From Lysobacter_I brunescens (GTDB lineage Bacteria > Pseudomonadota > Gammaproteobacteria > Xanthomonadales > Xanthomonadaceae), in assembly GCF_042677005.1 (NCBI RefSeq), contig NZ_JBHTIF010000002.1, positions 124,001-188,000 on the forward strand: DNA of 64,000 bases, given 5' to 3'. Positions 10,604 to 20,941 of this stretch are shown piece by piece. Both the position numbers and the translations under genes were made by a program. The notes below the pieces were generated by a model. The model did no database searches, was not told the origin of the DNA, and saw nothing but the letters and a program-made list of their open reading frames with translations. The first letter of the stretch is position 1. Every line of letters starts with the position of its first letter.

Positions 10604-10630
10604 AGTGAGGGCTCCCGTCGAGCCCTCACT
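10604..10630 (+). terminator. Perfect 10-bp hairpin just before the next start codon
   Basis: AGTGAGGGCT (10604-10613), 7-base loop, AGCCCTCACT (10621-10630). No T tract follows. It could end the oxygenase transcript, or form in the mRNA leader of the membrane-protein gene whose ATG is at 10632. Confidence 0.55.
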
Positions 10631-10631
10631 C

Positions 10632-11045
10632 ATGTCCAAGCCTGTCTACCGGAGCCGCAACGGGGCCCCGGTGCGTGCCATTTCACTGCCCATCGCGCTG
10701 GTCTGTGCGGTCGCGGTCCTGTTGCCTTATTCCGTCCGGCTGGACGCAGGCGAGCAACTTCCCGATGCCCTCTACGGTTTCGGCCTGTGGGTCGTGGCCT
10801 TCGCTGCGCTGCTCGCACGCTGGCGATTGGGCCTGGGCCTGCTGCCGGCCGCGCTGGCTGCGGGTGCCGGCGTACCGCTGGCCGTGCTCTGCAAGCTGGC
10901 CTGGGATGTGGCCGGCGACCCCACTTCGCACAACCTCTGGCCGTTCGAGCTGGCGATCGCGGTGGTGGTCGGCGCCGTTCCCGCGCTGCTCGGCGCGCTG
11001 GCCGGGTGGGGACTGTCGGTGCTGCTGCCGGCCGCGAAATCCTGA
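10632..11045 (+). CDS. Small membrane protein of unknown function
   Basis: The product (137 residues from ATG 10632) has about four hydrophobic segments (VRAISLPIALVCAVAVLLPY; an internal pair around LWVVAFAALLA and LLPAALAAGAG; and a C-terminal AVVVGAVPALLGALAGWGL), so it is predicted to be an inner-membrane protein. No conserved domain is recognised. An in-frame ATG at 10593 would give 150 residues but would place the perfect hairpin inside the coding sequence, so I prefer 10632; its ribosome-binding region would then lie in the hairpin. It converges on the dehydrogenase gene. Confidence 0.65.
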   Translation: MSKPVYRSRNGAPVRAISLPIALVCAVAVLLPYSVRLDAGEQLPDALYGFGLWVVAFAALLARWRLGLGLLPAALAAGAGVPLAVLCKLAWDVAGDPTSHNLWPFELAIAVVVGAVPALLGALAGWGLSVLLPAAKS

Positions 11046-11061
11046 TCGCCGACGCGCGGGC

Positions 11062-11883
11062 TCAGTCCGCGTCGCGGAACTCCTTGCTCCGGCTCGCGAC
11101 CAGTGCGTGCGCCAGTCCGTCCGGCAGGTATTTGGAGATCGCGGCGATCAGCTTGTTCGCGCCGCCGGTGACGCAGCGCCGCTGGCCGCGTTCGACGGCG
11201 TCCAGCCCCAGTTTCGCGACCGCGTCGGCGTCCAGCCAGAGCCACTTCGGCAGCTTCGATACCCGGTCGCGCATGCCGTTCACGTCGTGGAATTCGGTGT
11301 AGGTGAAGCCCGGGCACAGCGCGCAGACGTGCACGCCCCTGGTTTCCATCTCCATCGCCAGGCATTCCGAGAAGCGGATCAGGAAGGCCTTGGTCGCGCC
11401 GTACAGCGTGTGTCCCGCCGACGCCGGCACCAGCCCGGCCAGCGACGCGACGTTGATGATCCGTCCGTGTCCCGCAGCTTCCATGGCCGGCAGGAAGCGA
11501 TGGGTCAGCTCGCAGACGCCGTTGAGCATCACCTGCAGCGAGTCGGCATGGGTCTTCCAGTCCGAGGACAGGTAGCGGCCGGGCACGCCGTAGCCGGCGT
11601 TGTTGACCAGATGGGCGACGTGCAGGCCGCGCGACGCGATCTCCGCCTGCAGCGCGGCCGGCGCCGCCGGATCGGCCAGGTCGGCCGCCAGAGTCAGCAC
11701 ATCGACCCGGCCGCGCAGTTCCGCCGCCAGCGCATCGAGCCGGTCGGTCCGGCGCGCGGTGAGGATCAGCGGCACGCCCCGGCGCGCGTACTCGCGCGCG
11801 ATCGCTGCGCCGATGCCGCTCGACGCCCCCGTCACCAGCGCATATCCGCGCCCGTTGCCGCCCTGCTGTCCCGATGCCCGCAT
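11062..11883 (-). CDS. Short-chain dehydrogenase/reductase (YqjQ/DltE-type)
   Basis: This is a 273-residue classical SDR. It has the nucleotide motif TGASSGIG (residues 19-26), an Arg-rich beta2 end (TARR) favouring NADP(H), NNAG, and the catalytic Ser147, Tyr161 and Lys165 (YGATK). The C-terminal part after CPGFTYTEFH is longer than in simple reductases and ends in a basic/amphipathic stretch, as in SDRs annotated as ketoacyl reductases. ATG 11883 is chosen because the upstream extension is low-complexity and overlaps the tpiA promoter side. The gene diverges from tpiA. The substrate is not predictable. Confidence 0.87.
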   Translation of the reverse strand: MRASGQQGGNGRGYALVTGASSGIGAAIAREYARRGVPLILTARRTDRLDALAAELRGRVDVLTLAADLADPAAPAALQAEIASRGLHVAHLVNNAGYGVPGRYLSSDWKTHADSLQVMLNGVCELTHRFLPAMEAAGHGRIINVASLAGLVPASAGHTLYGATKAFLIRFSECLAMEMETRGVHVCALCPGFTYTEFHDVNGMRDRVSKLPKWLWLDADAVAKLGLDAVERGQRRCVTGGANKLIAAISKYLPDGLAHALVASRSKEFRDAD

Positions 11884-11982
11884 TCGCCGCACTCCGACCG
11901 ATGACCGGTGCCCAGCATACCCGGCGGTTCGGCCCGGGCCGGTCATCGGCTATCCTGTCGCGATTCTGTTCTGGAGTTGGTC

Positions 11983-12738
11983 ATGCGCCGCAAACTCGTC
12001 GCCGGTAACTGGAAACTGCACGGCAGCCGTGCCTTCGCGCTCGATCTGGTCGGTGCCATCGCGACCGGCCTGCCCGCCGGCGACGGCGCCGAAGTCGTGA
12101 TCCTGCCGCCGCTGCCCTACCTGGGCGAGCTGATCGAGGATTTCGAGGCCACGCCGCTGCGCTTCGGCGCCCAGGATGTCAGCGCGAACGAGAAGGGCGC
12201 CTTCACCGGCGAGGTGTCCGCCGGCATGCTGGTCGACATCGGCGCGCGCTACGGCTTGGTCGGCCACTCCGAGCGCCGCCAGTACCACGGTGAATCCGAC
12301 GCCCTCATCGCCCGCAAGTTCGAGACCGCCAAGCGTGCGGGCCTGGTGCCGATCCTCTGCGTGGGCGAGTCCCTGCACGAGCGCGAGGCCGGCCAGACCG
12401 AGTACCGGATCGAGACCCAGCTGGCCGCGATCTTCGATCATTGCGGTCCCCAGGCCTTTGCCGGCGCGATCATCGCCTACGAGCCGGTCTGGGCGATCGG
12501 CACCGGCCGCACCGCGACGCCGGACCAGGCTCAGGCCGTGCACGCCTTCATTCGTGGCGAAGTCGCCGCCCGCGATGCTACAATCGCCGGCTCGCTGTCC
12601 ATCCTGTACGGGGGCAGCTGCAAGCCGGACAACGCGGCGGAACTCTTCTCCCAGCCCGATGTCGATGGTGGTCTGATCGGCGGCGCCTCTCTCGTGGCGT
12701 CCGACTTCCTGGCCATCGTCGCGGCCGCACGGGGTTGA
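11983..12738 (+). CDS. tpiA: Triosephosphate isomerase
   Basis: TpiA interconverts dihydroxyacetone phosphate and glyceraldehyde-3-phosphate. The 251-residue TIM barrel has the substrate lysine Lys11 (AGNWKLHG), catalytic His95 (GHSERR) and catalytic Glu167 (AYEPVWAIGTG), and the phosphate loop LYGGSCKPDNA. ATG 11983 follows a GGAG ribosome-binding site (about 11972) and gives the expected RRKLVAGNW start. secG follows 74 bases later, the usual tpiA-secG order. Confidence 0.97.
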   Translation: MRRKLVAGNWKLHGSRAFALDLVGAIATGLPAGDGAEVVILPPLPYLGELIEDFEATPLRFGAQDVSANEKGAFTGEVSAGMLVDIGARYGLVGHSERRQYHGESDALIARKFETAKRAGLVPILCVGESLHEREAGQTEYRIETQLAAIFDHCGPQAFAGAIIAYEPVWAIGTGRTATPDQAQAVHAFIRGEVAARDATIAGSLSILYGGSCKPDNAAELFSQPDVDGGLIGGASLVASDFLAIVAAARG

Positions 12739-12812
12739 CCCGTCGCGTCGCAGGCGCCCCGACAACCAGTTCCACGAGCGATATTCGAGCGGATTTCCGC
12801 GGGTAAACCACC

Positions 12813-13265
12813 ATGATGCTGCTTCTCAACGTGGTCTTCGTCCTGGTCGCGATCGCGATGATCGCCCTGATCCTGATGCAGCGCGGCGCCGGTGCGCAGG
12901 CGGGCTCCGGCTTCGGCGGCGGCGCGTCGGCTACCGTGTTCGGCGCCCGTGGCGCCTCGAACTTCCTGACCAAGGCCACCAAGTGGCTGGCGATCGTCTT
13001 CTTCGGCATCACCCTGTTCATGGCGTGGTACGCCACGCACAGCGCGAAGCCGAAGGCTGCGGTCGAGCAGGATCTGGGCGTGATGTCGCAGGTCGCCGTG
13101 CCCAAGGCCGAGCCTTCGAAGCCGGTGGCCCCGGCTCCGGCCGCGCCGGCGAATTCGGCGCCCGTCCCGACTGCACCGGCGCAGGCAGCCCCGGTCCCGG
13201 CTGCGCCCGCGCCGGCTACGCAGCAGGCGCCCGCGCCTGCCCAGCCCGCCAAGCAGGGGGGCTGA
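12813..13265 (+). CDS. secG: Preprotein translocase subunit SecG
   Basis: SecG is the small accessory subunit of the SecYEG channel in the inner membrane. The 150-residue protein has two membrane helices (residues about 3-21 and 56-74) around the conserved cytoplasmic loop (LMQRGAGAQAGSGFGGGASATVFGARG). The C-terminus is an unusually long Ala/Pro-rich tail (about 65 residues of AP repeats), common in xanthomonads but not needed in E. coli SecG. It sits between tpiA and tRNA-Leu. Confidence 0.94.
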   Translation: MMLLLNVVFVLVAIAMIALILMQRGAGAQAGSGFGGGASATVFGARGASNFLTKATKWLAIVFFGITLFMAWYATHSAKPKAAVEQDLGVMSQVAVPKAEPSKPVAPAPAAPANSAPVPTAPAQAAPVPAAPAPATQQAPAPAQPAKQGG

Positions 13266-13267
13266 TC

Positions 13268-13281
13268 CCCGCGAAAGCGGG
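13268..13281. terminator. Short hairpin after secG
   Basis: CCCGC GAAA GCGGG immediately follows the secG stop, with a stable GAAA tetraloop but no T tract. It could be a weak terminator or 3'-end stabiliser. Confidence 0.3.
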
Positions 13282-13351
13282 AATTGGCGACTGGAGCGAA
13301 AATATTCGTTCCGAATCGCATCCGGGAGTGCGACTTTCTCGTGACATCCCG

Positions 13352-13357
13352 TACAAT
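13352..13357 (+). promoter_or_regulatory. Candidate -10 box upstream of tRNA-Leu/nuo
   Basis: TACAAT lies 43 bases before the tRNA-Leu gene in an AT-richer stretch. No good -35 box is seen at 16-18 bases upstream. It may drive the tRNA and possibly the nuo operon behind it. Confidence 0.35.
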
Positions 13358-13399
13358 ACGCAGGCTTCGCGGATGCACTCCGTGAGGCAGCAGAAAATT

Positions 13400-13484
13400 G
13401 CCCAGATGGCGGAATTGGTAGACGCACTACCTTGAGGTGGTAGCGACGTAAGTCGTGGGGGTTCGAGTCCCCCTTTGGGCACCA
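13400..13484 (+). tRNA. tRNA-Leu(GAG)
   Basis: A full type II tRNA of 85 bases including encoded CCA. The acceptor GCCCAGA pairs with the 3' TTTGGGC side, the D-arm has GGCGGAATTGGTAGAC, and the anticodon stem CTACC/GGTAG encloses loop TTGAGGT, so the anticodon is GAG (leucine CUC/CUU). A short variable arm precedes the T-arm GGGGGTTCGAGTCCCCC. It lies between secG and nuoA. Confidence 0.96.
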
Positions 13485-13706
13485 CATATTTGACTCATGC
13501 ATGGATGCATGGGTGCTGGAGCAGGAGGCGGGGTGCCAGCGATGGCATCCATCCACGTTCTCCGCGAGAACCCGCGCCACGCGCGGTTCGGCGAAGGGCT
13601 GGCAGCCCGGAGCGGCGCACTCGTGGCGGGTTCCGGGCGGGTCGCGGCGACGCGATCCAGCGACACGGAACCCGACGACACACCACAACGCCGAGAGAAC
13701 ACACGA

Positions 13707-14063
13707 GTGCTGGCCGAATACCTGCCGACCCTGCTGTTTCTGATCGTTGCCGCCGGCATAGGCATCGCCCTCATCGCGATCGGCAATGTCCTTGGCCCCA
13801 AGCGATTCGACGCCGAGAAGCTCTCGCCCTACGAATGCGGTTTCAACGCATTCGAGGACGCTCGCATGCGCTTCGACGTGCGCTACTACCTGATCGCGAT
13901 CCAGTTCATCATCTTCGATCTGGAAATCATCTTCATCGTGCCCTGGACCCTCGTCTTCACCGAGATCGGTCCGCGCAGCCTTGTCACCATGGGTCTGTTC
14001 GTCGGCATGCTGTTCCTGGGGTTCATCTACGTCTGGAAACGCGGCGCCCTGGAGTGGGAGTAA
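13707..14063 (+). CDS. nuoA: NADH-quinone oxidoreductase subunit A
   Basis: NuoA is a small membrane-arm subunit of complex I near the quinone channel. The 118-residue protein has three membrane helices and the conserved loop YECGF followed by FDVRYYLIA and FDLEIIF. I chose GTG 13707 because the protein then begins LAEYLPTLLFLIV, as in other proteobacteria, and a GAGAGA ribosome-binding site lies about 10 bases before it. Longer in-frame starts would run back to the tRNA. It opens the 14-gene nuo operon. Confidence 0.94.
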   Translation: MLAEYLPTLLFLIVAAGIGIALIAIGNVLGPKRFDAEKLSPYECGFNAFEDARMRFDVRYYLIAIQFIIFDLEIIFIVPWTLVFTEIGPRSLVTMGLFVGMLFLGFIYVWKRGALEWE

Positions 14064-14110
14064 CGGTTCGCCGTCTCCAGCCGTCGCAATCCACCGGAGT
14101 CCTGTTCGAT

Positions 14111-14707
14111 ATGGGCGTCATCAATACCATCCAGAAAGTCGCGGATTTCGCGAGCAACCCGATTCCCGAGGGTCGGGTCGACGACATCCTGCGTCCGGAA
14201 AGCCTGCTCTCCACCGAGGGCAATCCGCTGCTGGAAAACGGCTTCGTCACCACGAGCATGGACGTCCTGTGGAACTGGGCGCGTACCGGCTCGATGTGGC
14301 CGATGACCTTCGGCCTGGCCTGCTGCGCGGTGGAAATGATGCATGCCGGTGCTGCTCGCCTGGACCTGGACCGCTACGGCGTGGTGTTCCGCCCGTCGCC
14401 GCGCCAGTCCGACGTGATGATCGTGGCCGGCACCCTGGTCAACAAGATGGCCCCGGCCCTGCGCAAGGTCTACGACCAGATGCCCAACCCCAAGTGGGTG
14501 ATCTCGATGGGCAGCTGCGCCAACGGTGGCGGCTACTACCACTACTCCTATTCCGTCGTGCGCGGCTGCGATCGCGTGGTCCCGGTCGACGTCTACGTCC
14601 CGGGATGCCCGCCGACTGCCGAGGCGCTGGTCTACGGCATCCTGCAGTTGCAGAAGAAGATTCGTCGCGGCACCAACTTCGGCGACAACCCGCAGGGTGT
14701 GTTCTGA
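14111..14707 (+). CDS. nuoB: NADH-quinone oxidoreductase subunit B (N2 cluster)
   Basis: NuoB carries the terminal iron-sulfur cluster N2 that reduces quinone. The 198-residue protein has the tandem cysteines in GLACCAVEMM and the other two ligands in GSCANGGG and VPGCPPTAEAL. ATG 14111 is 47 bases after nuoA and gives a normal N-terminus. The protein is cytoplasmic-side, peripheral to the membrane, partnering NuoC, D and I. Confidence 0.97.
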   Translation: MGVINTIQKVADFASNPIPEGRVDDILRPESLLSTEGNPLLENGFVTTSMDVLWNWARTGSMWPMTFGLACCAVEMMHAGAARLDLDRYGVVFRPSPRQSDVMIVAGTLVNKMAPALRKVYDQMPNPKWVISMGSCANGGGYYHYSYSVVRGCDRVVPVDVYVPGCPPTAEALVYGILQLQKKIRRGTNFGDNPQGVF

Positions 14708-14708
14708 C

Positions 14709-15464
14709 ATGAGCGAGACCGCACACGCTTTCGCCGACCGCCTGCGCGCCCGTTTCCCGGCCGCCACCGTGACCGTGTGCGCGCCGCGCGGTGAAGTCGG
14801 CATCGAATTCCCGAACGGCGACTGGCACGGCGGCTGCCTCGTGCTCCGCGACGAATTCGGCTTCGAGTCCCTCGTCGATCTCTGCGGCGTCGATTACCTC
14901 GGCCACGGCAGCGACGAGTGGGATACCGACGTGTCTTCCGAAGGTTTCAGCCGTGGCGTCGAAGGCCGCAACGTCGGCCGTTTCGGCTACGGTGAAACCA
15001 CCACGCGTGAAGCCGACACCTTCGAAGGCCAGGCCATTGCGCCGGTCGCGCAGCGCCGTTTCGCCGCCGTCGCGCAACTGCTGTCGGTACAGCACAACCG
15101 CCGCCTTCGCGTGAAGGCCTTCGCGCAGGACGACGGCTTGCCGGTCGTGGCCTCGCTGACCGACATCTGGCCGGTCGCCAACTGGTTCGAGCGTGAAGCC
15201 TTCGACCTCTTCGGCATCCTCTTCGAAGGACATCCGGACCTGCGCCGTATCCTCACCGACTACGGCTTCGTCGGACATCCGTTCCGCAAGGACTTCCCCT
15301 TGATCGGCAACGTCGAAGTCCGCTACGACGAAGAGAAGAAGCGCGTCGTCTACGAACCCGTGACCTCGGTCGAGCCTCGCGTCGGCGTGCCGCGCGTGAT
15401 CCGCGACGACGCCCGTTACGCCACCGCCACCGGCGAACAGACGGCCAGGAAGGCGGGGAACTGA
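14709..15464 (+). CDS. nuoC: NADH-quinone oxidoreductase subunit C
   Basis: NuoC is the 30-kDa-type subunit at the base of the peripheral arm. The 251-residue protein shows the signature WYEREAFDLFGI-like block (NWFEREAFDLFGILFEGHP) followed by RRILTDYGFVGHPFRKDFPL. nuoC and nuoD are separate genes here, unlike the fused nuoCD of E. coli. ATG 14709 begins one base after the nuoB stop. Confidence 0.96.
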   Translation: MSETAHAFADRLRARFPAATVTVCAPRGEVGIEFPNGDWHGGCLVLRDEFGFESLVDLCGVDYLGHGSDEWDTDVSSEGFSRGVEGRNVGRFGYGETTTREADTFEGQAIAPVAQRRFAAVAQLLSVQHNRRLRVKAFAQDDGLPVVASLTDIWPVANWFEREAFDLFGILFEGHPDLRRILTDYGFVGHPFRKDFPLIGNVEVRYDEEKKRVVYEPVTSVEPRVGVPRVIRDDARYATATGEQTARKAGN

Positions 15465-15465
15465 G

Positions 15466-16773
15466 ATGACCACCGTGCAACAAGCCAGCGAAGCCTTCGC
15501 CAGCAACGCCGCCGAAAGCAAGCAGGAAATCCGCAACTACACGCTGAACTTCGGCCCGCAGCATCCTGCGGCCCACGGTGTGCTGCGCCTGATCCTGGAA
15601 ATGGACGGCGAAACCGTCCAGCGTGCCGACCCGCACATCGGCCTGCTCCATCGCGGCACCGAGAAACTGGCCGAATCCAAGCCGTTCAACCAGTCGATCG
15701 GTTACATGGATCGACTCGACTATGTGTCGATGATGTGCAACGAGCACGCCTACGTTCGCGCGATCGAGACCCTGATGGGGATCGAGGCGCCGGAGCGTGC
15801 GCAGTACATCCGCACGATGTTCGACGAGATCACCCGCATCCTGAACCACCTGATGTGGGTCGGTTCCAATGCGCTCGACCTCGGCGCGATGGCGGTCTTC
15901 CTCTACGCGTTCCGCGAACGCGAAGAGCTGATGGACGTCTACGAGGCGGTGTCCGGCGCGCGCATGCACGCCGCCTACTACCGTCCCGGCGGCGTCTATC
16001 GCGACCTGCCGGAGAAGATGCCGCAGTACCGCGAATCGCCGTGGCGCAAGGGCGGCAAGCTCAAGCGCTTCAACGAATGGCGCGAAGGCTCGATGCTCGA
16101 CTACCTGGATGCGTTCACGAACGACTTCCCGACGCGCGTCGACGAATACGAGATCCTGCTGACCGACAACCGCATCTGGAAGCAGCGCACGGTCGGTATC
16201 GGCGTGATTCCGCCGGAACAGGCATTGGCCTGGGGCATGACCGGTCCGATGATCCGTGGTTCCGGCATCGCCTGGGACCTGCGCAAGAAGCAGCCCTACG
16301 CCAAGTATGCGGAAGTCGATTTCGACATCCCGGTCGGCGTGAACGGCGACTGCTACGACCGCTACCTGGTCCGCATCGCCGAGATGCGCCAGTCCAACCG
16401 CATCATCCAGCAGTGCGTGAAGTGGCTGAAGGCGAACCCGGGTCCGGTGATCGTCGACAACTACAAGGTCGCACCGCCGAAGCGCGAATCCATGAAGGAC
16501 GACATGGAAGCGCTCATCCACCACTTCAAGCTGTTCAGCGAAGGCTACTGCGTGCCGGCCGGCGAGACCTACAGCGCCGTCGAAGCCCCGAAGGGCGAAT
16601 TCGGCTGCTACCTGGTCTCGGACGGCGCGAACAAGCCGTTCCGCCTGCACATGCGCGCGCCGGGCTTCGCCCATTTGTCGTCGATGGACACGATCGTCAA
16701 GGGCCACATGCTGGCCGACGTGGTCGCGATGATCGGCACCTACGACATCGTGTTCGGCGAAATCGATCGCTGA
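15466..16773 (+). CDS. nuoD: NADH-quinone oxidoreductase subunit D
   Basis: NuoD is the 49-kDa-type subunit that forms the quinone-binding cavity with NuoB. The 435-residue protein has the conserved NFGPQHPAAHGVLRL block with its quinone-pocket histidine, the HRGTEKLAE segment and the C-terminal SMDTIVKGHMLADVVAMIGT region. It starts one base after the nuoC stop, consistent with translational coupling. Length is about 20 residues above the E. coli-type domain because of an N-terminal extension. Confidence 0.97.
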   Translation: MTTVQQASEAFASNAAESKQEIRNYTLNFGPQHPAAHGVLRLILEMDGETVQRADPHIGLLHRGTEKLAESKPFNQSIGYMDRLDYVSMMCNEHAYVRAIETLMGIEAPERAQYIRTMFDEITRILNHLMWVGSNALDLGAMAVFLYAFREREELMDVYEAVSGARMHAAYYRPGGVYRDLPEKMPQYRESPWRKGGKLKRFNEWREGSMLDYLDAFTNDFPTRVDEYEILLTDNRIWKQRTVGIGVIPPEQALAWGMTGPMIRGSGIAWDLRKKQPYAKYAEVDFDIPVGVNGDCYDRYLVRIAEMRQSNRIIQQCVKWLKANPGPVIVDNYKVAPPKRESMKDDMEALIHHFKLFSEGYCVPAGETYSAVEAPKGEFGCYLVSDGANKPFRLHMRAPGFAHLSSMDTIVKGHMLADVVAMIGTYDIVFGEIDR

Positions 16774-16785
16774 GGTCACAGAAGA

Positions 16786-17313
16786 ATGAAAGCGACTGGT
16801 AATTTCGAAGCCTGCCGCAACGTCGACCCGATGGTCGCGTTGAGCGACAAGACGCGGGCGCACATCGACCACTGGCTGGCCAAGTTTCCGGCCGACCGCA
16901 AGCGTTCCGCGGTACTGCAGGGCCTGCACGCGGCGCAGGAACAGAACGAAGGTTGGCTCAGCGACGAATTGATCGCCGCAGTCGCCAAGTACCTTGACCT
17001 GCCGCCGGTCTGGGCCTACGAGGTCGCGACCTTCTACTCGATGTTCGAGACCGAGAAAGTCGGTCGCAACAACGTCGCGTTCTGCACCAACATCAGCTGC
17101 TGGCTCAACGGTGCCGAGGATCTGGTCGCGCACGCCGAGAAGAAGCTGGGCTGCAGGCTCGGCGAATCCACCGCCGATGGCCGCATCTTCCTCAAGCGCG
17201 AGGAAGAGTGCCTCGCCGCGTGCTGCGGCGCGCCGATGGTGGTCATCAACGGTCATTACCACGAGAAGCTCACGCCCGAGAAGGTCGACGAGCTGCTCGA
17301 CGGTCTGAAGTGA
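16786..17313 (+). CDS. nuoE: NADH-quinone oxidoreductase subunit E (N1a)
   Basis: NuoE is a 2Fe-2S subunit of the NADH-oxidising module. The 175-residue thioredoxin-like protein has the four cluster cysteines in CTNISC and ECLAAC, in the usual C-x4-C and C-x3-C spacing. It starts 12 bases after nuoD and is followed by nuoF with a 14-base gap. Confidence 0.96.
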   Translation: MKATGNFEACRNVDPMVALSDKTRAHIDHWLAKFPADRKRSAVLQGLHAAQEQNEGWLSDELIAAVAKYLDLPPVWAYEVATFYSMFETEKVGRNNVAFCTNISCWLNGAEDLVAHAEKKLGCRLGESTADGRIFLKREEECLAACCGAPMVVINGHYHEKLTPEKVDELLDGLK

Positions 17314-17327
17314 GGCAGGGCGACGAG

Positions 17328-18685
<1,358 letters not shown>

Positions 18686-18689
<4 letters not shown>

Positions 18690-20941
18690 GCACCCCGACC
18701 GACACCACGCCCGCCGCACCGGTGGTCCCCGAGGGCCACGTCGCCATGGAGATCGACGGTCAGTCGGTGTTCGCACCGAAGGGCTCGATGATCATCCATG
18801 CCGCCGACAAGGCCGGCATCCCTATTCCGCGCTTCTGCTATCACGAGAAGTTGCCGATCGCGGCCAACTGCCGCATGTGCCTGGTCGATGCGGAAATGGG
18901 CGGTCGTCCGTTCCCGAAGCCGCAGCCGGCCTGCGCCACGCCCGTGGCCGACGGCATGAAGATCTTCACGCGCAACGAGAAGGCGCTGAAGGCGCAGCGC
19001 AACGTGATGGAGTTCCTGCTGGTCAACCATCCGCTGGACTGCCCGATCTGCGACCAGGGCGGCGAGTGCGAACTGCAGGACCTCTCGATGGGCTATGGCC
19101 GTTCGGTCAGCCGTTTCGTCGAGCGCAAGCGCGTCGTCGCCGACGAGGACATGGGACCGCTGGTCGCCACCGAGATGACCCGCTGCATCCAGTGCACGCG
19201 CTGCGTGCGCTTCACTGCGGACGTCGCCGGCACCTACGAACTCGGCGGCATGCAGCGCGGCGAGAACCTGCAGATCGGCACCTACGACGGCAAGCCGCTG
19301 ACCACCGAACTCTCCGGCAACGTCATCGACGTCTGCCCGGTCGGCGCGCTCACCAACAAGGTGTTCCGCTTCAAGGCGCGTCCGTGGGAACTGACCGCAC
19401 GCGAATCGCTCGGCTGGCATGACGCGCTGGGCAGCAACCTGTTCCTGCACGTCCGTCGCGGCGAAGTGCTGCGCACCGTGCCGCGCGACAACGAAGCGGT
19501 CAACGAGTGCTGGCTGTCGGACCGCGACCGCTATTCGCACCAGGGCCTGTACGCCGACGATCGCGCCAGCAAGCCGATGATCCGTACGGGCGAGGGCAGC
19601 GATGCCACCGCGTTCCGCGAAGCCTCGTGGGACGAAGCGATCGCGAAGGCGGCCGAGATCCTGCGTGCAGCGCACGGCGACGACCTCGGCGTGCTCGTGC
19701 ATCCGTCAACCTCGAACGAGGAGGGCGCGCTCATCGCCCGCCTCGCCGACGCGCTCGGCACCGGCAACGTCGACCACCGCATCGCCCAGCACGATCTCGC
19801 CGACGGCGCCGTGGCCGAAGCCTTCGCGATGCCGGTCGCCGACATCGAAGCCGCCGACGCTATCATCGTCGTCGGTTCGAACCTGCGCCACGAAGTCCCG
19901 CTGCTGCACCAGCGCCTGCACAAGGCAGCGAAGCGCGGCGCGAAGATCCACGTGGTCAATCCGGTCGATTTCGATTTCACCTTCAAGGCGGCCTCGAAGA
20001 CGATCGTGGCGCCGTCGCAGCTGGCCTCGGCCGTGGCCGGGTTCAAGATCGAGGGTGCGACCCGCGCGGTCGTGATCGTCGGCGCGGTTGCCGAACTGTC
20101 GTCGCAGGCGAGCGCGATCCGCAAGGCGGTCGCCGATTTCGCCGGCGCGAACAACGCTGCGGTGTGCCGCATCCCGCAGGGCGCGAACGCCCTCGGCCTG
20201 TCGCGCGCCGGCGTGCTGCCGACCGCTCGCGATGCGCAGGCGATGCTTGCCGACGCCCGGGGCGCCTACGTGATCTACGGCATCGAACCCGGCCTCGATT
20301 TCGCCGACCAGGCGCGTGCGCTCAAGGCGCTGGGCGCGGCGAAGGTCGTGGCGTTCAGCCACTACGCCTGCCGTTCGACCCGCGCGGTTGCCGACGTGAT
20401 CCTGCCGATCGGCGCCCTGCCCGAGATCGATGCCACCCTGACCAATCTCGAAGGCCGCACCCAGCGCGCCGTTGCCGGCGGCAAGCTGCCGGGCGAGGCC
20501 CGTCCGGGCTGGCGCGTGCTGCGCGCCCTCGGCGGCGTGCTCGGTGCGAACGGTTTCGACTTCACCGATCTTGCCGGTGCGAAGCTCGCAGCGCGCGAGG
20601 TCAAGGTCGCCGCGTCCGCCGCGCAGAAGACCGCCGGCGAAGGCCTGGAGCTTGCGGTCTCGCAGGCGATCTACCGCGTCGACGCCACCGTGCGCCGTGC
20701 CGCCGCGCTGCAGTCGCATCCGCTCGAAGCCGGTCCGCGCATCGTGCTGAACCCGGCCGATGCCGCTGCGGCTTCGCTGGCCGAAGGCGCGATGGCCAAG
20801 GTCGACAACGGTCTGGGCACCGCGACCCTGCAGGTCGTGATCGATGCGCGCGTGGCGGCCGGCGCCGCCTGGGTCGAATCCGGCTACGGCGCGACCGCCG
20901 CGCTCGGTGCCGGCCGCGTCCGCGTGACGGGGGTGAACTGA
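18686..20941 (+). CDS. nuoG: NADH-quinone oxidoreductase subunit G
   Basis: NuoG is the largest peripheral subunit and carries several iron-sulfur clusters linking NuoF to NuoI. The 751-residue protein has a 2Fe-2S ferredoxin domain (FCYHEKLPIAANCRMC), a 4Fe-4S block with a His ligand (HPLDCPICDQGGEC), a second 4Fe-4S block (CIQCTRC) and a molybdopterin-oxidoreductase-like C-terminal domain without cofactor motifs. It overlaps nuoF by four bases and nuoH by one. Confidence 0.96.
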
